Positions 1 through 5,760 of a DNA stretch of 17,479 nt are shown here, in pieces. Source of the DNA: Pseudomonadota bacterium (lineage in GTDB: Bacteria; Pseudomonadota; Alphaproteobacteria; Sphingomonadales; Sphingomonadaceae); assembly GCA_023386135.1 (NCBI GenBank), contig JAEWKG010000150.1:1-17479 (forward strand), in the 5' to 3' direction. Both the position numbers and the translations under genes were made by a program. Each line of letters begins with the position of its first letter. The stretch's first letter is position 1. The notes under the pieces are model-generated. The model was not told where the DNA came from. It saw only the letters and a list, made by a program, of their open reading frames with translations, and searched no databases.

Positions 1-2655
1 CCCGCGGGGCCCCCCCCGGGCCCCCGGGGCCCCCCCGCGCCCGCGCCCGCGCCCCAGTCGGACGTCATCCGGTCGATCTCGGTGGCGGGCGCCCAGCGGC
101 TCGAGCCCAATACGATCGTCAGCTATATCCGCCTGCGCACCGGACAGGTGTACACCCAGGCCGCCGCCGACCAGGCGCTGAAGGACCTCTACGCGACCGA
201 GCTGTTCTCGAGCGCCAGCATCGTCAACAACGGCGGCGACGTGGTCATCACCGAGGCGGAAAACCCGGTCATCAACCGCATCGTGCTCGAGGGCAACAAG
301 CGGATCAAGTCGGACAAGATCACGCCCGAGATCAAGCTAGCCCCGCGCCAGATCTTCACCCGCTCGAAGGTCCGCGCCGACGTCGCCCGCATCGTCGAAC
401 TCTACAAGCGTCAGGGCCGGTTCGCCGCGACGGTCGAGCCGAAGATGGTCGAGCTCAGCCAGAACCGCGTCGACGTGGTGTTCGAGATCAACGAAGGGCC
501 CAAGTCCAAGGTCCAGCAGATCAACATCATCGGCAACAACGCGTTCTCCGACGGAGAGCTCAAGGGCCAGATGATTACCAAGGAAGCGCGCATCCAGCGC
601 ATCCTGTCGTCGGGCACCAGCTACGACCCCGATCGCCTGGCGTTCGACCAGCAGAAGCTGCGCCAGTTCTACCTGACCGAAGGCTACGCCGACTTTCGCG
701 TCGTCTCCGCTGTTGCCGAGCTTACGCCGGACAAGAAGGACTTCATCATCACCTACGTGGTGGAGGAAGGCGAGCGCTACAAGTTCGGCGATGTCGGGGT
801 GAAGAGCGAAATCCGCGATTTCTCCAGCGAGACGCTGACCAAGAACCTGCCGATGCACACCGGCGACTGGTTCAACGGCAAGCAGGTTGAAGACACCTCC
901 GAGCAGCTGACCGACCTCGCCGGCACCTTCGGCTACGCCTTCGCCGACGTCGAACCCGAATACCGTCGCCACCCCGAAACCAAGACGATGGACGTCACCT
1001 TCACCCTGAAGGAAGCGCCGCGCGTCTATGTCGAGCGGATCGACGTCAACGGCAACACGCTGACTCAGGACAAGGTCCTGCGCCGCGAGTTCCGGCTGGT
1101 CGAAGGCGATGCGTTCAACTCGCTGCAGGTGAAGCGCACCACCAACCGCATCAAGTCGCTGGGCTATTTCCAGGAGAACTTCGAGGTCGCGCAGAAGGAC
1201 GGCACCACGCCGGACCGGATCATCCTCGAAGCCAACGTGGAAGAACAGCCGACCGGCCAGCTCCAGCTGTCGGCGGGGTTCTCGTCGATCGAGAGCTTCA
1301 TCCTCGCCGCCTCGATCCAGCAGCGCAACTTCCGCGGGCGCGGGCAGACGATCGGTCTCGGGATCAACTATTCGCGCTATTCCAAAAGCGCGAACATCAG
1401 CTTTGCCGAACCCTATGTGTTCGACCGCAACATCTCGATGGGCGTCGATCTCTACCGGCGCGACACCAACAGCTTCAACTACCTCAACAACGACCGCAAC
1501 CAGACCTTCCAGCAGACCACCACCGGCGGTCAGGTGCGGCTGGGCGTACCGCTGACCGAGTACATGTCGCTGATCGGCAGTTACACGCTGAACTTCGACA
1601 ACGTGACGCTCGACAAGAACCAGTTCTTCTCGAACCGCCTCGATCCGCCGAACTTCACCTGCGATCCGCTGCTCGCCGGCCGGTATCTTTGCGATGCGCT
1701 GGGCAAGCGCACGAGTTCGATCCTTGGCGCCAATATCGTCTACGATTCACTCGACAGCCGCCTGCATCCGACCCGAGGCCGCTCGATATCGCTCGGCGCG
1801 GAAGTCGCCGGGCTCGGCGGCAACGTCAAATTCGCGCGACTCCGCGGCAAGGCGGCGCAGTACTGGCCGATCGGCGGGGGCTTCATCGCTTCGCTGTCGC
1901 TCGAAGGCGGCGCGATCACCGCGCTCGGCAATGACGACGTCCAGCTGACCGATCGCTTCTTCCTCGGCGAGCCGCAGATCCGCGGCTTCGACATCCGCGG
2001 CGTGGGTCCGCGCGTCATCCGCCAGCCGATCATCGCCGATCCGGACAGCCCCGATCCGCAGAACCCGGTTCCACTGGTGGTCACCGACCGCAACAAGGTG
2101 TCCGACGATTCGCTGGGCGGCAAGTACTACTACCTCGGCCGCGCGGAACTCGAGATTCCGCTCGGCAGCGGGGCCAAGGATCTTGGCCTGCGTCCGTCGG
2201 TGTTCGTCGATGTCGGCGGGCTGTGGGGCGTGCCCAAGCCGCAGTTGCAGAGCAGCCCGTTCCCGGGCGGGATCAACTTCCCGATCCGCGACGCAGCAGG
2301 CAACGCGCTCTACACCCAGATCAACGTGGCAACGCTGGTCACCCCGAGCGGCGGCGGCACGCCTATTTGCACCCCCGGTTCGGCCGCGGGCGACGTGACC
2401 ACCGTGACCAACCCGGTCAATCCCAACCCGCCGTCGTGCCTTGGCTCCGCCGCGAACACCGCACTGACCAGCAATGTCGGGCCGTTCCAGGAAGTGTTCC
2501 TGGGCGATTCGCCGAGCCCGCGCGTGTCGATCGGCATCGGGGTGAACTGGAACTCGCCGTTCGGTCCGTTCAGGATCGATTTTGCTCACGTCCTTATGAA
2601 ACAGCCGGGTGACGACACCAAGCGCTTCACCTTCAACGTAGGAACCCAATTCTGA
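1..2655 (+). CDS. bamA: Outer membrane protein assembly factor BamA (5' end missing)
   Basis: BamA is the Omp85-family core of the outer-membrane BAM machine that folds and inserts beta-barrel proteins. The frame is open from base 1, so the gene enters from outside the window; the GTG at 82 lies inside the first POTRA domain (IRSISVAGAQRLEP) and is not a real start. Visible are a Pro/Ala-rich segment (about codons 1-18), POTRA repeats to roughly codon 420 (for example INRIVLEGNKRIKSDKI and VYVERIDVNGNTLTQDKV), then the barrel beginning near TGQLQLSAGFSS. The loop-6 signature is present as IRGFDIRGVGPR, and the protein ends in phenylalanine (FTFNVGTQF), as expected of a beta-signal. Long Pro/Asn-rich barrel loops carry four cysteines (codons at 1660, 1690, 2368, 2437). 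The stop overlaps the next start by one base (TGATG), so translation is probably coupled to ompH. Signal peptide and true start are outside the window. Confidence 0.97.
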   Translation, partial: PAGPPPGPRGPPAPAPAPQSDVIRSISVAGAQRLEPNTIVSYIRLRTGQVYTQAAADQALKDLYATELFSSASIVNNGGDVVITEAENPVINRIVLEGNKRIKSDKITPEIKLAPRQIFTRSKVRADVARIVELYKRQGRFAATVEPKMVELSQNRVDVVFEINEGPKSKVQQINIIGNNAFSDGELKGQMITKEARIQRILSSGTSYDPDRLAFDQQKLRQFYLTEGYADFRVVSAVAELTPDKKDFIITYVVEEGERYKFGDVGVKSEIRDFSSETLTKNLPMHTGDWFNGKQVEDTSEQLTDLAGTFGYAFADVEPEYRRHPETKTMDVTFTLKEAPRVYVERIDVNGNTLTQDKVLRREFRLVEGDAFNSLQVKRTTNRIKSLGYFQENFEVAQKDGTTPDRIILEANVEEQPTGQLQLSAGFSSIESFILAASIQQRNFRGRGQTIGLGINYSRYSKSANISFAEPYVFDRNISMGVDLYRRDTNSFNYLNNDRNQTFQQTTTGGQVRLGVPLTEYMSLIGSYTLNFDNVTLDKNQFFSNRLDPPNFTCDPLLAGRYLCDALGKRTSSILGANIVYDSLDSRLHPTRGRSISLGAEVAGLGGNVKFARLRGKAAQYWPIGGGFIASLSLEGGAITALGNDDVQLTDRFFLGEPQIRGFDIRGVGPRVIRQPIIADPDSPDPQNPVPLVVTDRNKVSDDSLGGKYYYLGRAELEIPLGSGAKDLGLRPSVFVDVGGLWGVPKPQLQSSPFPGGINFPIRDAAGNALYTQINVATLVTPSGGGTPICTPGSAAGDVTTVTNPVNPNPPSCLGSAANTALTSNVGPFQEVFLGDSPSPRVSIGIGVNWNSPFGPFRIDFAHVLMKQPGDDTKRFTFNVGTQF

Positions 2656-3350
2656 TGAAGACCTTGCTCAAGCCCGCGCTGGCCGCGGGGATCATGCTGG
2701 CCGCCGTTTCGCCAGTCGCCGTCTCGGCCGCCGCGCCGGCTGCCACGGTCGTCCAGGGCATCGGCGTAGCCAACCTGCCCGCGATCGTCGCCAACTCGAA
2801 CGCCTACAAGACGGCCGAGACCCAGCGTCCGACCACCTACAAGCCGCAGATCGACGCCGCCAATGCGCGCGCCGCGGCTATCGAAGCGCAGCTCAAGCCG
2901 CTGATCGACAAGTTCAACGCCGACCGCACTGCGAACCCGAAGAACGCTACGCTCGAGCAGCAGTACGAGGCGATCCAGCAGATCCGCCAGTCGGGCCAGC
3001 AGGAAGTCCAGCAGCTGATCGCTCCAGTGGCGCTGAGCCGCGCGTACGTGACCGAGCAGATTACCGACAAGCTCAACACCGCCGTGCAGAGCGCAGCGAC
3101 CAAGCGGCGCATCCAGCTGGTGCTCGACAGCAGCCAAGGCGCGGTGCTCTATGCCGCCGAGGCCTACAACCTCAACCAGGACGTGCTGAACGAACTCAAC
3201 ACGATGCTGCCGAACGCCGAGCTGGTTCCGCCCACCGGTTGGCTCCCGCGTGAAATCCGCGAGCAGCAGGCCGCGCAAGCCGCGCAGAACGGCCAGGCGC
3301 CGGTCGCCGCCGCGCCGGCCACCAACCCGCCACCGACGCAGAGCCGTTAA
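2655..3350 (+). CDS. skp: Periplasmic chaperone, OmpH/Skp family
   Basis: This 231-residue protein is an OmpH/Skp-family chaperone, which in the family carries unfolded outer-membrane proteins across the periplasm to BamA. The N-terminus is a clear signal peptide (basic MKTLLK, then a hydrophobic Ala-rich segment), probably cleaved near residue 25. It is followed by the short strand of the family (VVQGIGVANLPAIVANS) and a long charged helical stretch rich in Gln, Glu, Lys and Arg (about residues 55-150) that would form the coiled-coil tentacle. It is longer than E. coli Skp (161 residues with signal); the extra length is partly an Ala/Pro/Gln-rich low-complexity tail (about 200-231). The ATG overlaps the bamA stop as TGATG, and fabZ follows after 24 bases, as in many proteobacteria. 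Sequence divergence in the core makes the family call firmer than an exact functional equivalence to E. coli Skp. Confidence 0.88.
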   Translation: MKTLLKPALAAGIMLAAVSPVAVSAAAPAATVVQGIGVANLPAIVANSNAYKTAETQRPTTYKPQIDAANARAAAIEAQLKPLIDKFNADRTANPKNATLEQQYEAIQQIRQSGQQEVQQLIAPVALSRAYVTEQITDKLNTAVQSAATKRRIQLVLDSSQGAVLYAAEAYNLNQDVLNELNTMLPNAELVPPTGWLPREIREQQAAQAAQNGQAPVAAAPATNPPPTQSR

Positions 3351-3374
3351 GGTACAAGGATCGGGGGCAGGGTC

Positions 3375-3848
3375 ATGAGCGAGGGCAATCCCGGCGGCGA
3401 TACGCCGTACGATATCCTCAAGGTCCTCAAGGCCCTGCCGCACCGCTATCCGCTGCTGCTCGTCGATCGCGTCAAGTCGATCGAACTAGGGACACGGATC
3501 CATGCGGTGAAGGCGGTCTCGTTCAACGAGCAGTTCTTCCAGGGCCACTTCCCGGGCCGCCCGATCATGCCCGGGGTGCTGCAGATCGAAGCACTGGCGC
3601 AGGCCGCCGGCGTGCTCGGGATCGAGAGCTTCGAGCTCGCCGGTTCGGGCAAACTGGTCATCTTCATAGCGATCGAGAACGCCAAGTTCCGCGCCCCCGT
3701 GGAGCCTGGCTGCCTGCTCGACCTCGAAGTCGAGTTCACCCGCAAGTCGAGCCGCGTCTGCAAGTTCAAGGGCCGCGCCAGCGTGGAGGGCAACACGACC
3801 TGCGAGGTCGAGTTCACCGCGATGATCGCTGACGCGCCAAAGGACTGA
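3375..3848 (+). CDS. fabZ: 3-hydroxyacyl-[acyl-carrier-protein] dehydratase FabZ
   Basis: FabZ dehydrates (3R)-hydroxyacyl-ACP to trans-2-enoyl-ACP in the cytosolic type II fatty-acid elongation cycle. The 157-residue length matches the family. The hot-dog fold signatures are all present: LPHRYPLLLVDRV near residue 21, and the active-site segment GHFPGRPIMPGVLQIEALAQ containing the catalytic His58 and Glu72. The ATG is preceded by a purine-rich GGGGGCAGGG stretch that can serve as ribosome binding site. It sits 24 bases after skp and about 100 bases before rpmE. In most Gram-negatives this gene is flanked by lpxD and lpxA; neither is present here, which fits sphingomonads that build glycosphingolipids instead of lipopolysaccharide (established for the group, inferred for this organism). 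Confidence 0.97.
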   Translation: MSEGNPGGDTPYDILKVLKALPHRYPLLLVDRVKSIELGTRIHAVKAVSFNEQFFQGHFPGRPIMPGVLQIEALAQAAGVLGIESFELAGSGKLVIFIAIENAKFRAPVEPGCLLDLEVEFTRKSSRVCKFKGRASVEGNTTCEVEFTAMIADAPKD

Positions 3849-3856
3849 CGCCGCGC

Positions 3857-3885
3857 TTGCAAATTTCGGGCGACGCCGCTAACGG
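3857..3885 (+). promoter_or_regulatory. Probable sigma-70-type promoter of rpmE
   Basis: A TTGCAA -35 box (3857-3862) and a TAACGG -10 box (3880-3885) are separated by exactly 17 bases, just after the fabZ stop. The same layout, including a GCGCCTTTC motif shortly downstream of the -10, recurs upstream of kup. The -10 is weak against the E. coli consensus, so the recurrence is the main support. Confidence 0.5.
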
Positions 3886-3948
3886 CGCGCCTTTCCCGAA
3901 ACAGCTTGGCCGGTCGGAACCGGTCTTCCGCTAACGGAGCACTATGCC

Positions 3949-4173
3949 ATGAAGGCCGATACGCATCCCGACTACCACACCATCACGGTCAAGATGACCG
4001 ATGGTACCGAATTCCAGACCCGCTCGACCTGGGGCGCGGAAGGCGACACGCTGGCGCTGGACATCGATCCGACCACGCACCCGGCGTGGACCGGCGGCAA
4101 GCAGCAGGTTTCGGAAGGCGGCCGGGTGGCCAAGTTCAACCAGCGCTTCGGCGGGCTCACGCTCAAGAAGTAA
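3949..4173 (+). CDS. rpmE: 50S ribosomal protein L31, cysteine-free type
   Basis: This 74-residue protein is bacterial ribosomal protein L31, located at the central protuberance of the large subunit. The family signature is clear: KADTHPDYHTITVKMTDGT at the N-terminus, TRSTWG, LDIDPTTHPAWTGG and the terminal FNQRFGGLTLKK. It contains no cysteine, so it belongs to the C-minus, zinc-independent class rather than the Zn-ribbon class. The ATG at 3949 is preceded by GGAG at 3936-3939 with good spacing. An upstream ATG at 3944 opens only a two-codon frame (ATG-CCA-TGA) whose stop overlaps the rpmE start. The gene has its own likely promoter and is followed by a repeat element and a strong terminator, so it may be transcribed both alone and as the tail of the bamA operon. 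Confidence 0.96.
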   Translation: MKADTHPDYHTITVKMTDGTEFQTRSTWGAEGDTLALDIDPTTHPAWTGGKQQVSEGGRVAKFNQRFGGLTLKK

Positions 4174-4177
4174 GCCA

Positions 4178-4259
4178 CGTCATCCCGGACTTGATCCGGG
4201 ATCTCGTGCCTCTAGCGCAGCGCCTGTCGCATGCGATCCCAGCTTTCGCTGGGATGACG
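4178..4259. repeat. REPIN-like palindromic repeat (two hairpins in inverted arrangement)
   Basis: Two perfect 8-bp hairpins stand in one short noncoding stretch: ATCCCGGA/TCCGGGAT (4182-4189 with 4195-4202, loop CTTGA) and ATCCCAGC/GCTGGGAT (4236-4243 with 4248-4255, loop TTTC). The whole unit is bounded by the 9-bp inverted ends CGTCATCCC (4178-4186) and GGGATGACG (4251-4259). This layout is that of a REPIN/BIME-type element. The GTCATCCCGG-type core is, from memory, widespread between genes of alphaproteobacteria; copy number here cannot be judged from one window. Confidence 0.75.
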
Positions 4260-4265
4260 AGTTTG

Positions 4266-4293
4266 AAGGGCGGTCCCGCGGGGCCGCCCTTTT
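4266..4293 (+). terminator. Rho-independent terminator after rpmE
   Basis: AAGGGCGG (4266-4273) pairs perfectly with CCGCCCTT (4284-4291), with further G/C pairing possible inside the loop, and the stem runs into TTTTCGTTT on the plus strand. It ends plus-strand transcription from rpmE. The MOSC gene converges on it 12 bases away, but in that direction there is only a poor T-tract, so its effect on the minus strand is uncertain. Confidence 0.85.
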
Positions 4294-4302
4294 CGTTTGC
4301 GC

Positions 4303-4845
4303 CTAGACCAGGTCGAGTGGGCGATGCGGCTCCTCGGGCAGGGTGACTTCAATCCTGTCGTCGACCGCAATCTCACCGCCCGCCTCGACCACCGCCATCA
4401 CGCCGCACTTGCGATTGAGGGTGCCGTCGGGCCGCTTCTCGATCATTTCCTTGAGCAGGCCCGGCCGGAAGTCGTCGATCTGAAAGCACGGGTTGCGCAG
4501 TCCCGTGACCCGCAAGACGGTCTCGCCGATCGCGAGGCGCGTGTCCTCCGGCAACCCGAGCAGGTCGATCCCGCGGGTGTCGACGTTCTCGCCTAGATCG
4601 CCGGTCGTGACCGCAAAGCCCTTGGCGGCGAGCTCATCGAACAGCTCGGCATGGATCAGGTGGACCTGCCGCAGGTTCGGTTGGTCGGGCGTCTTCTTCA
4701 TCCGCGATAGGTGCTGAACCGTCACGCCGGCGTGAGCGTCTCCCTTGACGCCCAGGCCCTCGACCAACGTGATCCGCTCACGCGGCGTCTTGGAGAAATT
4801 GTGCTCGCCGCTGCAGGCCAGGCCGACGATCCGCGCTTCGCTCAT
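4303..4845 (-). CDS. MOSC domain-containing protein
   Basis: This 180-residue protein is a single-domain MOSC (Mo cofactor sulfurase C-terminal) protein. The family comprises sulfur-carrier or Moco-binding proteins, including YiiM/YuaD-like reductases of N-hydroxylated compounds. Conserved segments are GVKGDAHAG (32-40), QVHLIHAELFDEL, the signature GDLGENVDTRGIDLLGLP (82-99) and TGLRNPCFQIDDF with the conserved Cys120. The start is the ATG at 4845; it overlaps the stop of the upstream oxygenase gene as ATGA, so the two are probably translationally coupled. An upstream in-frame extension exists but would lie inside the oxygenase gene and has no family similarity. No membrane segments or signal are seen. 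The precise substrate cannot be told from sequence. Confidence 0.9.
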   Translation of the reverse strand: MSEARIVGLACSGEHNFSKTPRERITLVEGLGVKGDAHAGVTVQHLSRMKKTPDQPNLRQVHLIHAELFDELAAKGFAVTTGDLGENVDTRGIDLLGLPEDTRLAIGETVLRVTGLRNPCFQIDDFRPGLLKEMIEKRPDGTLNRKCGVMAVVEAGGEIAVDDRIEVTLPEEPHRPLDLV

Positions 4846-5480
4846 TGCCAGGGCCTTTCCCGGTACCACTTGGTGATGACGTATTTCACCCCTTTGCGCA
4901 CCTTCATCCCGTGGTGCAGCGTGTTGGGGTTGGGCCGGCCGTCGGGCCGCCGGTTGTTCCACGCGAGGAGCTTGCCGGTCTCGGGCTGGATGATCTTCTT
5001 GGCGGCGTTGAACCGCGTGCCGCCGCCAGCTTCGACTTCGTTGAGGTAGATCATGAAGGTCCAGGTGCGCTGCCCGGCGACGGCACAGTAACGCTCCCAG
5101 TCGGCACCGCCGGGCTCGAAGTAGTCGGTGTGGGCCTTGAACTCCTGCCCCTCGGCATAGCGTTGGCCCTGCACAGGCTCGCCATAGGCCGGGTCGATCC
5201 CGTTGAGCGCCAGAAGCCGCGCCTCCAGGTCCTGCACGCCTGGCTCGCTCGGTGCGAGGTCGCAGGTCTCGCTGGTGCGGAAGTAGTGATCGCCGTTGGC
5301 GTCGGCGATGGTCGACGGGCGGCGACCGGCGTCGATCAGCTCAATCAGGTCGCGGCACAGCTCGGGCGGCAGGAACCGCTTCAGCTGGAACAGCTCTAGC
5401 TTGGGAAACGGCGCGCGCTGCAGGCCGGGCGCGCGGCCCAGGATTTCGGCCGAGGATTCGCCAGGTTGGATCACCGTCAC
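4842..5480 (-). CDS. Prolyl 4-hydroxylase-like 2OG-Fe(II) oxygenase
   Basis: This 212-residue protein resembles the P4Hc (prolyl 4-hydroxylase alpha subunit-like) branch of 2-oxoglutarate/Fe(II) dioxygenases, which couple decarboxylation of 2-oxoglutarate to substrate hydroxylation. The iron-binding facial triad is visible: His117 and Asp119 in EFKAHTDYFEPG, and His189 in NTLHHGMKV. Lys199 in KGVKYVITKWYRE is the likely 2-oxoglutarate-binding residue. Other family segments are QRYAEGQEFKAH, TFMIYLNEVEAGGGTRF and GKLLAWNN. I chose the GTG at 5480 because GGAG stands six bases upstream; an ATG at 5600 in frame would add 40 residues with no family similarity and run into the tRNA promoter. It heads a two-gene unit with the MOSC gene. 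The substrate is unknown; bacterial relatives act on proline residues of proteins or peptides, or on free substrates. Confidence 0.9.
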   Translation of the reverse strand: MTVIQPGESSAEILGRAPGLQRAPFPKLELFQLKRFLPPELCRDLIELIDAGRRPSTIADANGDHYFRTSETCDLAPSEPGVQDLEARLLALNGIDPAYGEPVQGQRYAEGQEFKAHTDYFEPGGADWERYCAVAGQRTWTFMIYLNEVEAGGGTRFNAAKKIIQPETGKLLAWNNRRPDGRPNPNTLHHGMKVRKGVKYVITKWYRERPWQ

Positions 5481-5585
5481 GCTTTGCTCCGCGAAACAAT
5501 CTTGCGCAAGATCGGCTCTCGCGCAGTTTTCCCTTCCCAATTTCCGGGGTGTGTGCAACAGGCGCTCGCCCTTGCGGGAAGCGGC

Positions 5586-5613
5586 TTGACGGCTTGCCAA
5601 CGGGGTCTAATTG
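5586..5613 (+). promoter_or_regulatory. Probable promoter of tRNA-His
   Basis: TTGACG (5586-5591) and TAATTG (5608-5613) are separated by 16 bases, and the -10 ends 30 bases before the mature tRNA 5' end. TTGAC matches the -35 consensus well. It probably also drives the downstream dehydrogenase gene by read-through. Confidence 0.55.
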
Positions 5614-5643
5614 CCCGGCCTTCACGGCATGCGCAGGGCATGT

Positions 5644-5721
5644 GGCGATCGTAGCTCAGTTGGTTAGAGCGCCGGTTTGTGGTACCGGAGGTCGGGGGTT
5701 CGAGACCCCTCGATCGCCCCA
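5644..5721 (+). tRNA. tRNA-His, anticodon GTG
   Basis: The full cloverleaf can be folded by hand. The acceptor stem GCGATCG pairs with CGATCGC, the D-stem is GCTC/GAGC, and the anticodon stem CCGGT/ACCGG holds the loop TTGTGGT with anticodon GTG. The T-arm GGGGG/CCCCT holds TTCGAGA. The identity hallmark of tRNA-His is present: an extra 5' G(-1) at 5644 opposite discriminator C73. The 3' CCA is encoded. A TTTTT run follows immediately, but the next gene begins only 39 bases on, so the two may share a transcript. Confidence 0.97.
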
Positions 5722-5727
5722 TTTTTC

Positions 5728-5756
5728 TCGCCTTTGCCGCCACTTAGCGAAGGCGA
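5728..5756 (+). promoter_or_regulatory. Hairpin that can mask the dehydrogenase ribosome binding site
   Basis: TCGCCTT (5728-5734) is perfectly complementary to AAGGCGA (5750-5756). The right arm contains the AAGG Shine-Dalgarno sequence for the ATG at 5761. The hairpin (7-bp stem, 15-base loop) fills almost the whole gap between tRNA-His and the gene. The pairing is directly visible; a regulatory role is inference. Confidence 0.45.
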
Positions 5757-5760
5757 ACCA

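Noticed and set aside
1747..2649. Long antisense ORFs opposite bamA and other genes
   Set aside because: High-GC shadow frames with Arg/Ala/Gly/Asp-biased composition, no recognisable motifs and no plausible ribosome binding sites.
82..2655. GTG at 82 as the start of bamA
   Set aside because: It falls in the first POTRA strand, the frame is open to base 1 and no signal peptide follows, so the gene is cut by the window edge.
5481..5600. Longer oxygenase starting at the ATG at 5600
   Set aside because: The extra 40 residues are basic and low in similarity to P4H proteins and would overlap the tRNA promoter; GTG at 5480 has a good GGAG.
5722..5726. TTTTT after tRNA-His as a terminator
   Set aside because: There is no hairpin immediately before it other than the tRNA itself, and the following gene begins 39 bases on.
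5677..5760. Upstream ATG extension of the amino-acid dehydrogenase
   Set aside because: It would translate through the tRNA-His gene; the residues have no family similarity and the ATG at 5761 has a well-placed AAGG.
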